From an uncultured Polaromonas sp. (GTDB lineage Bacteria; Pseudomonadota; Gammaproteobacteria; Burkholderiales; Burkholderiaceae), in assembly GCA_946479075.1 (NCBI GenBank), contig CAMLDT010000114.1, forward strand, positions 1-11,239: DNA of 11,239 bases, read 5' to 3'. Shown piece by piece: positions 6,750 through 11,239 of this stretch (position 1 is its first letter; each line of letters begins with the position of its first letter). The notes under the pieces were generated by a model that was not told where the DNA came from, made no database searches, and saw nothing but the letters and a program-made list of their open reading frames with translations. The translations under genes and the position numbers were made by a program.

Positions 6750-8461
6750 ATGCCATGACCGAACCGCTGTTGTTCAAACAGGTGATTGAAGGCCAGGAGC
6801 GCGAGCTCGTGAGTTTCGCCACCCACCCCACCAAATACCAGCACTGGACGCTGAGCGTGGAGGGCGATGTGGCGCGCCTCAAGCTCGACATCAATGAAGA
6901 CGGCGGCATCAAGCCCGGCTACAAGCTCAAGCTCAACAGCTATGACCTCGGTGTTGATATAGAACTGCACGATGCGATCAACCGCATTCGCTTTGAGCAT
7001 CCGTCCGTCAAGGTCGTGGTCTTCGAGTCCGGCAAGGAAAAAATCTGGTGCTCGGGCGCCAACATCTACATGCTGGGCCTGTCCACCCACGGCTGGAAGG
7101 TCAACTTTTGCAAGTTCACCAACGAGACCCGCAATGGCCTGGAAGACTCCTCGCGCCATGACGGCCTCAAAGCCATTGCGGCCGTGACCGGTGCCTGCGC
7201 CGGCGGCGGCTACGAGCTGGCGCTGGCCTGCGACCGCATCGTGATGGTCGATGACCGCTCCAGCACCGTCAGCCTGCCCGAAGTCCCGCTGCTCGGCGTG
7301 TTGCCCGGCACCGGCGGCCTGACCCGCGTGACCGACAAGCGCAAGGTGCGTCGTGACCTCGCCGACATCTTCTGCACCACCAGCGAAGGTGTGCGCGCCG
7401 ACCGTGCCAAAGACTGGAAGCTGATCGACGCCCACGCCAAGCCAGCCCAGTTCAGTGCCTTGCTTGCTACAGAAATCGAAGCGCTCCGCGCACAGTCAAC
7501 AAGGGCTGCAGCCTCAAATGCCAACAAGAAGGGCATTGAATTGACGCCGCTGAAGGCGGTCATCGACGACGCCGGTTACCACTACAGCGTGGTCGATGCG
7601 CAGGTGGACCGCGCCACCCGCATCGCCACCATCACGGTCAAGGCACCGGCTGCGGCGATTGAATCGACACCCGAAACCATCGAGGCCGCAGGCGCCAACT
7701 GGTACCCGCTCAAGCTGCAGCGCGAACTCGACGACGCCATCCTGAACCTGCGCACCAACGAGCTCGAAGTCGGCACCTGGGTCCTCAAGACCACGGGCGA
7801 CGCCGGCCAGGTGATCCGCATGGACGAGGTGCTGGGCAAACTCAAGGACCACTGGCTGGTGAAAGAAACCACGGGGGCGCTGCGCCGCACCCTGGCCCGC
7901 ATCGACGTGACCAGCCGCTCGCTGATCGCGCTGGTCGATGCCGGCTCATGTTTTGCCGGCACCTTTTACGAACTGGCGCTGGCCTGTGACCGCATCTACA
8001 TGCTGGACCTGCCTGATTCGCCCGATGCCGCGCCTGCGCTGCAACTGAGCCCGGCCAACTTCGGCTGGTTCCCGGCCGTCAATGGCCTGACGCGGCTGCA
8101 AACACGCTTCTGCGAAGACGCCGCCACCATCAGCCAGCTCGAAAAACTTGGCGACAGCAAGCTGCGCGCTGACCAGGCGCTGGAGCTGGGCCTGGTCACG
8201 CTGACCCCCGACGACATCGACTGGGAAGACGAAATCCGCATCATGCTGGAAGAGCGCGCCTCGATGTCGCCCGACGCCATGACCGGGATGGAAGCCTCGC
8301 TGCGCTTCCCGGGCAAGGAGACCATGGAAACACGCGTGTTCGGCCGCCTCTCGGCCTGGCAGAACTGGATTTTCATCCGCCCGAATGCGGTGGGCGAGGA
8401 TGGGGCGCTCAAGTTATTTGGAACCGGCAAGAAAGCCAAATTCGACTGGAAAAGAATCTGA
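6746..8461 (+). CDS. boxC: Benzoyl-CoA-dihydrodiol lyase (2,3-epoxybenzoyl-CoA dihydrolase)
   Basis: 571-residue crotonase-superfamily enzyme that opens the ring of 2,3-epoxybenzoyl-CoA with two waters, giving 3,4-dehydroadipyl-CoA semialdehyde and formate. It follows BoxB in the pathway and acts in the cytoplasm. Two crotonase-like halves are visible. The first carries WCSGANIYML (101-110, oxyanion region), GACAGGGYELALACDRI (149-165) with E157, and LPEVPLLGVLPGTGG (177-191) with E179; these glutamates sit where crotonases keep their acid/base pair. The second repeats the pattern as GSCFAGTFYELALACDRIYM (400-419). Length is slightly over the usual size of about 555, partly from a linker at 240-259 encoded by repeat-like DNA. 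AAGGAG lies 8 nt before the ATG, within the end of boxR, and the 4-nt overlap couples the two genes. Confidence 0.95.
   Translation: MNAMTEPLLFKQVIEGQERELVSFATHPTKYQHWTLSVEGDVARLKLDINEDGGIKPGYKLKLNSYDLGVDIELHDAINRIRFEHPSVKVVVFESGKEKIWCSGANIYMLGLSTHGWKVNFCKFTNETRNGLEDSSRHDGLKAIAAVTGACAGGGYELALACDRIVMVDDRSSTVSLPEVPLLGVLPGTGGLTRVTDKRKVRRDLADIFCTTSEGVRADRAKDWKLIDAHAKPAQFSALLATEIEALRAQSTRAAASNANKKGIELTPLKAVIDDAGYHYSVVDAQVDRATRIATITVKAPAAAIESTPETIEAAGANWYPLKLQRELDDAILNLRTNELEVGTWVLKTTGDAGQVIRMDEVLGKLKDHWLVKETTGALRRTLARIDVTSRSLIALVDAGSCFAGTFYELALACDRIYMLDLPDSPDAAPALQLSPANFGWFPAVNGLTRLQTRFCEDAATISQLEKLGDSKLRADQALELGLVTLTPDDIDWEDEIRIMLEERASMSPDAMTGMEASLRFPGKETMETRVFGRLSAWQNWIFIRPNAVGEDGALKLFGTGKKAKFDWKRI
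7464..7520. repeat. Probable short dispersed repeat, copy C, inside boxC
   Basis: The segment, with GAAGCGCTCCGCGCAC, then AAGGGCTGCAGCCT, follows the general plan of copies A and B (AGC-GC-GCGC, a variable centre, then GGGCTG), but base-by-base identity to them is modest. I recognise the wording as a variant of a short repeat seen in Polaromonas and Rhodoferax DNA. It encodes residues 240-259 of BoxC, an alanine-rich linker between the two crotonase halves. The reading frame is kept. Confidence 0.45.
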
Positions 8462-8470
8462 ATGTTTTGA

Positions 8471-8540
8471 CCGTTCGCACTGAGCCTGCCGAAGTGCTGG
8501 TGCGAATGAAGAGAGGCTTGGCCCAGCTCAGCCCGAACGG
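8471..8540. repeat. REP-like inverted repeat, copy 2 (boxC-boxB gap)
   Basis: Terminal arms 8471-8485 and 8526-8540 are inverted repeats matching at 13 of 15 positions. The first 27 bases match copy 1 (from 1029) at 24 of 27. The internal hairpin is kept: GCACT (8477-8481) pairs with AGTGC (8493-8497) around an 11-nt loop, with a C-G pair of copy 1 replaced by A-T. It fills most of the 99-bp gap between two catabolic genes and ends 20 bp before the boxB start. Confidence 0.85.
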
Positions 8541-8560
8541 ATATTTTTAAGGAAATCATC

Positions 8561-9985
8561 ATGTCTACCATTGACCTGCAAGCCCTGATCCCCAACAACG
8601 TCAACCTCGGCGAAAACCGCCAGCTCCAGCGCGCGCTGGAGCACTGGCAACCGGCCTTCATGAGCTGGTGGGACGAGATGGGCCCAAGCGACTTCAACGC
8701 CAAAGAGGTCTACCTGCGCACCGCCGTCGGCGTGGACGCGTCCGGCTGGGCCAGCTACGGCTACACCCCCATGCCCGATTACCGCTGGGGCATCTTCCTG
8801 GCCGACAAGGAAGAAAACCGCAAGATCGGCTTCGGCGACCACATGGGCCAGGACGTCTGGCAGGAAGTGCCCGGCGAGTACCGCAGCGCCTTCCGCCGCC
8901 TGATCGTCACGCAAGGTGACACCGAGCCGGCATCGGTTGAGCAGCAGCGCCTGCTGGGCCACACCGCACCGTCGCTGTATGACCTGCGCAACCTGTTTCA
9001 GGTCAATGTGGAAGAGGGCAGGCATCTCTGGGCCATGGTGTATCTGCTGCATGCGCACTTTGGCCGTGACGGCCGTGAGGAAGCCGAAGAGCTGCTGACC
9101 CGCCACAGCGGCGACACCGACAAGCCGCGCATCCTGGGCACCTTCAACGAGCCCATGGACAACTGGCTGAGCTTTTTCATGTTCACCTATTTCACCGACC
9201 GCGACGGCAAGTTCCAGCTCAAGTCCTTTGCTGAAAGCGCGTTCGATCCGCTGGCGCGCACCACGCGTTTCATGCTGACCGAGGAAGCGCACCACATGTT
9301 TGTCGGTGAGACCGGCATCGGCCGCGTGATCAAGCGCACGCTGGAAGTCATGAAAGAGCTGGACACCGACAACGTGGACACGCTGCGCAAGGCCGGCGTG
9401 ATCGACCTGCCGACCATCCAGAAATTCATGAACTTCTGGTTCACGTCCTCGCTGGACCTGTTCGGCTCGGAAGCGTCGTCGAACGCCGCCAACTACTTCA
9501 GCAACGGCATCAAGGGCCGTCCTGACGAGGCCAAGTTTGCCGACCACGTCGAGCTCGAAAGCGAGATGGTCATCCAGGTGCCGGACGGCAAGGGCGGCTT
9601 GAAAAACGAGACGATTTCGACACGCAACGGCATGAACGAAATCACGCGCCTGGAATACGTGAAGGACTGCAATGTCGGCGTGACCCGCTGGAACATGGCC
9701 ATCAAACGTGCCGGTGTGGACTTTGAGCTGAGCCTGCCCAACACGCGTTTCCGTCGCAGCGTCGGCGCCTGGGCTGGCATGCACACCGACCCGCAGGGCA
9801 AGCCTCTCAGCGAAGCCGAGTTCAATGCACGCAAGGACGAGTGGCTGCCCAACGACGCTGACAAGACTTTCATCCACAGCCTGATGCACCGCGTGACCGA
9901 GCCGGGCAAGATGGCCGGCTGGATCGCCCCGCCGGATCGCGGCATCAATGCCAATGCGGTGGAGTACGAATACGTCAAGCTCTGA
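8561..9985 (+). CDS. boxB: Benzoyl-CoA 2,3-epoxidase, oxygenase subunit
   Basis: 474-residue class I diiron oxygenase that converts benzoyl-CoA and O2 to 2,3-epoxybenzoyl-CoA, taking electrons from the reductase BoxA. Family knowledge gives six iron ligands in Azoarcus evansii BoxB (as I recall E120, E150, H153, D211, E240, H243). All appear here shifted by two: E122, E152 and H155 in VNVEEGRHLW, D213 in YFTDRDG, and E242 and H245 in LTEEAHHMF. Length matches the family. AAGGA lies 7 nt before the ATG. It is the last gene of the boxR-boxC-boxB unit: a strong terminator begins 25 bp after its stop codon and the next gene points the other way. boxA, often found near boxB, is not in this window, so its electron source must be encoded elsewhere or be a different protein such as the divergent flavodoxin. 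Confidence 0.96.
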   Translation: MSTIDLQALIPNNVNLGENRQLQRALEHWQPAFMSWWDEMGPSDFNAKEVYLRTAVGVDASGWASYGYTPMPDYRWGIFLADKEENRKIGFGDHMGQDVWQEVPGEYRSAFRRLIVTQGDTEPASVEQQRLLGHTAPSLYDLRNLFQVNVEEGRHLWAMVYLLHAHFGRDGREEAEELLTRHSGDTDKPRILGTFNEPMDNWLSFFMFTYFTDRDGKFQLKSFAESAFDPLARTTRFMLTEEAHHMFVGETGIGRVIKRTLEVMKELDTDNVDTLRKAGVIDLPTIQKFMNFWFTSSLDLFGSEASSNAANYFSNGIKGRPDEAKFADHVELESEMVIQVPDGKGGLKNETISTRNGMNEITRLEYVKDCNVGVTRWNMAIKRAGVDFELSLPNTRFRRSVGAWAGMHTDPQGKPLSEAEFNARKDEWLPNDADKTFIHSLMHRVTEPGKMAGWIAPPDRGINANAVEYEYVKL

Positions 9986-10010
9986 ACGTCCGGCGCAGGC
10001 CTGATGCACA

Positions 10011-10046
10011 AAGCCTCGAACGCGATCACCGCTTCGGGGCTTTTTT
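10011..10046 (+). terminator. Rho-independent terminator after boxB
   Basis: AAGCCTCGAA (10011-10020) pairs with TTCGGGGCTT (10033-10042), 10 bp with one T-G wobble, around a 12-nt loop. A run of six T residues (10041-10046) follows. It lies in the 67-bp gap between the convergent genes boxB and the DUF488 gene. The minus-strand version ends in only a short T-run, so it is probably stronger in the boxB direction. Confidence 0.85.
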
Positions 10047-10052
10047 GATGGG

Positions 10053-10439
10053 TCAGCCGATCAGGGCGCCGCGCTCCTTGAGCAGGTCCCTGAGCAGCGA
10101 GCGATGACAGCGCGACTCGTTTTCGCAATAACAGCCGACTGAAAAATTCGACTGGTGCGAGAGCGCCGCCAGCAGGTCGAGGTTGCGGCTGGCTTCGGGT
10201 GCATTCATTTCGGCGCGGTATTTTTTGCTGAACACCGCCCAGTCTTTGTCGGACGCGACCAATTGGCCGAGCTTCATGCTCTCGACGCTGGGCGCGAGAT
10301 TCGGGTACCAGACGTCGTACCAGTCCTGCGACGCAAATTCGGCTTTCGGCACGCCGCGCGGCGGCCGCCTGACCGTGCCTATGCGCAAGCCTTCATGGGG
10401 GGCGCGGGCCATGCCCAGCTTCACAATCCTGATGGCCAT
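10053..10439 (-). CDS. DUF488 family protein (YeaO-like)
   Basis: 128-residue protein of the DUF488 family; no biochemical role is firmly known for it. The family pattern is clear: the N-terminal segment EGLRIGTVRRPPRGVPK (16-32), the central WYDVWYPNLAPS (40-51), and the C-terminal VGCYCENESRCHRSLLRDLL with paired cysteines and a histidine, a possible metal or nucleic-acid contact. AAGGA lies 8 nt before the ATG at 10439. It follows the histidine kinase gene by only 38 bp in the same direction, so the two are probably cotranscribed. It converges on boxB, and nothing in its sequence ties it to benzoate breakdown. Confidence 0.85.
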   Translation of the reverse strand: MAIRIVKLGMARAPHEGLRIGTVRRPPRGVPKAEFASQDWYDVWYPNLAPSVESMKLGQLVASDKDWAVFSKKYRAEMNAPEASRNLDLLAALSHQSNFSVGCYCENESRCHRSLLRDLLKERGALIG

Positions 10440-10477
10440 GGCGTTTTTCCTTCATCACATGTCAATCTTCGGGCGGT

Positions 10478-11239
10478 TTACCCCGGAGTGCCGGGCCTGA
10501 TCCGCGGAAGCGAAAAGTGAAAGCGCGCGCCCCCGTCTGGAAGCGCCTCTGCCCAAATGCGGCCGCGTTGCCGCGCCAGGGCCTGCTCTGCGATGAACAA
10601 ACCCAAACCCGGGCCGCGGCGCTTTTCCTTTTCCAGGGGGCTGTCGAAGGGCGCGAAAAGGCGGTCATGCTCTTCCTGGGGAAAGCCTGAACCGTTGTCC
10701 TCGACCGAGTAGATCACCTCCTCGTCGCCGACGGCTGCGCCTATTCGCAATGCCGGCGCCGCCGTACCTTCCAGGGCCGCCAGTGCATTGAGTACCAGTT
10801 GCTGCCAGATCTGCCGCAGTGCGGCTTCGTCGGCGGTGCTGGGGGGCAATTCCTCCATCAGTATTTCCGGTTTTTCCTGATCGTCCTTTCCCCCCAGGGC
10901 GTCGTCGAGCGCCGCTTTTGCCAATGCATTCATGTCCAGTAAAGAAGGGCGCATCGGCTCGCGCATGAGCGCCGGAACCTGCCGCCAGCTGTCAATCAGC
11001 GTCCCCAGCTGCTTCGCATTGGAGGCGATCACCGACAGGGATTTGAGGTTGGCTTCGTTGCCCTCGCCCCCCAGCTTTTTACGAAGCACGCTGGCAAAGC
11101 CGTTCACCACATTCAGCGACGAGCGCATGTCATGAGTGACCGTGGTTTCAAAGCGGAGAAGCGCCTTGCTGCATTGCGCCAGATCCCATGCCTGCGCGTC
11201 CACCTGCGCTTGCAGGTGCGCGAGCTGCCTGCGAGCCGC
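10478..11239 (-). CDS. Sensor histidine kinase, C-terminal part; 5' end cut by window
   Basis: The frame is open to the right edge, so the sensory N-terminus is missing; a GTG at 11203 is probably internal. The visible part begins with a charged, Gln/Ala-rich helix (RRQLAHLQAQVDAQAWDL) that looks like coiled coil. It continues into a HisKA-type phosphoacceptor helix, VTHDMRSSLNVVNGFASVL, with the histidine codon at 11132-11134. The ATPase domain follows with N-box QLVLNALAAL, G1 box VEDNGSGFP, F-box LFAPFDSP and G2 box GPGLGLFIAEQAL. All catalytic boxes are intact, so the kinase is probably active. The acceptor histidine is followed by Asp where most kinases have Glu. It ends soon after the ATPase domain, with no receiver domain. 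Its partner response regulator is not in the window. The DUF488 gene follows at 38 bp. Confidence 0.85.
   Translation of the reverse strand, partial: AARRQLAHLQAQVDAQAWDLAQCSKALLRFETTVTHDMRSSLNVVNGFASVLRKKLGGEGNEANLKSLSVIASNAKQLGTLIDSWRQVPALMREPMRPSLLDMNALAKAALDDALGGKDDQEKPEILMEELPPSTADEAALRQIWQQLVLNALAALEGTAAPALRIGAAVGDEEVIYSVEDNGSGFPQEEHDRLFAPFDSPLEKEKRRGPGLGLFIAEQALARQRGRIWAEALPDGGARFHFSLPRIRPGTPG

Noticed and set aside
8528..10009. Minus-strand frame of 493 codons opposite boxB
   Set aside because: BoxB on the plus strand shows all six diiron ligands. The opposing frame has the same low-quality composition as other shadows.
10053..11239. DUF488 gene plus histidine kinase as part of the benzoate system
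   Set aside because: They are separated from boxB by a terminator, point the other way, and carry no feature tied to aromatic metabolism. Treated as an unrelated neighbouring unit.

Overview
The window looks like chromosomal DNA of a GC-rich betaproteobacterium, most likely a member of the Comamonadaceae near Polaromonas or Rhodoferax. This is inferred from the gene content, the codon bias and several short dispersed repeat families that I associate with that group; no database search was possible. The core is an aerobic hybrid 'box' pathway for benzoate. Benzoate is activated to benzoyl-CoA, epoxidised with O2, and the ring is opened by hydrolysis while still bound to CoA.

Layout. Positions 1-3383 (minus strand) hold an ABC transporter of the branched-chain amino acid (HAAT/Liv) family, read right to left: a periplasmic binding protein with a twin-arginine-like signal peptide, then livH, then livM, which runs off the left edge. 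A strong intrinsic terminator lies between the binding-protein gene and livH. Positions 3566-5710 (minus) hold a benzoate-CoA ligase preceded by a small MioC-like flavodoxin. Positions 5841-9985 (plus) hold boxR (XRE repressor fused to a shikimate-kinase-like domain), boxC (ring-opening lyase) and boxB (diiron benzoyl-CoA epoxidase), closed by an intrinsic terminator. Positions 10053-11239 (minus) hold an unrelated-looking pair: a DUF488 protein and a sensor histidine kinase that runs off the right edge.

The 130-bp gap between the flavodoxin and boxR is the apparent control centre. It holds face-to-face sigma70-type promoters whose -10 boxes overlap on one 8-bp palindrome (AGTATACT), and two matches to a TGCA-N6-TGCA pattern exactly 30 bp apart. 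This arrangement would let BoxR repress both transcription units until benzoyl-CoA accumulates. The transporter unit has its own AT-rich palindrome upstream and may be controlled separately.

Notable points are: boxA (the reductase for BoxB) and boxD are not in the window, while a flavodoxin is divergently linked; a REP-like repeat pair sits inside two operons and shows a compensatory base-pair change; a second short repeat lies in frame inside the ligase gene and probably inside boxC; and BoxR keeps the shikimate-binding residues of true shikimate kinases. I do not see a wholly new system. The interest lies in regulation, repeats and electron supply within a known pathway. No rRNA, tRNA, CRISPR array or insertion sequence was seen.
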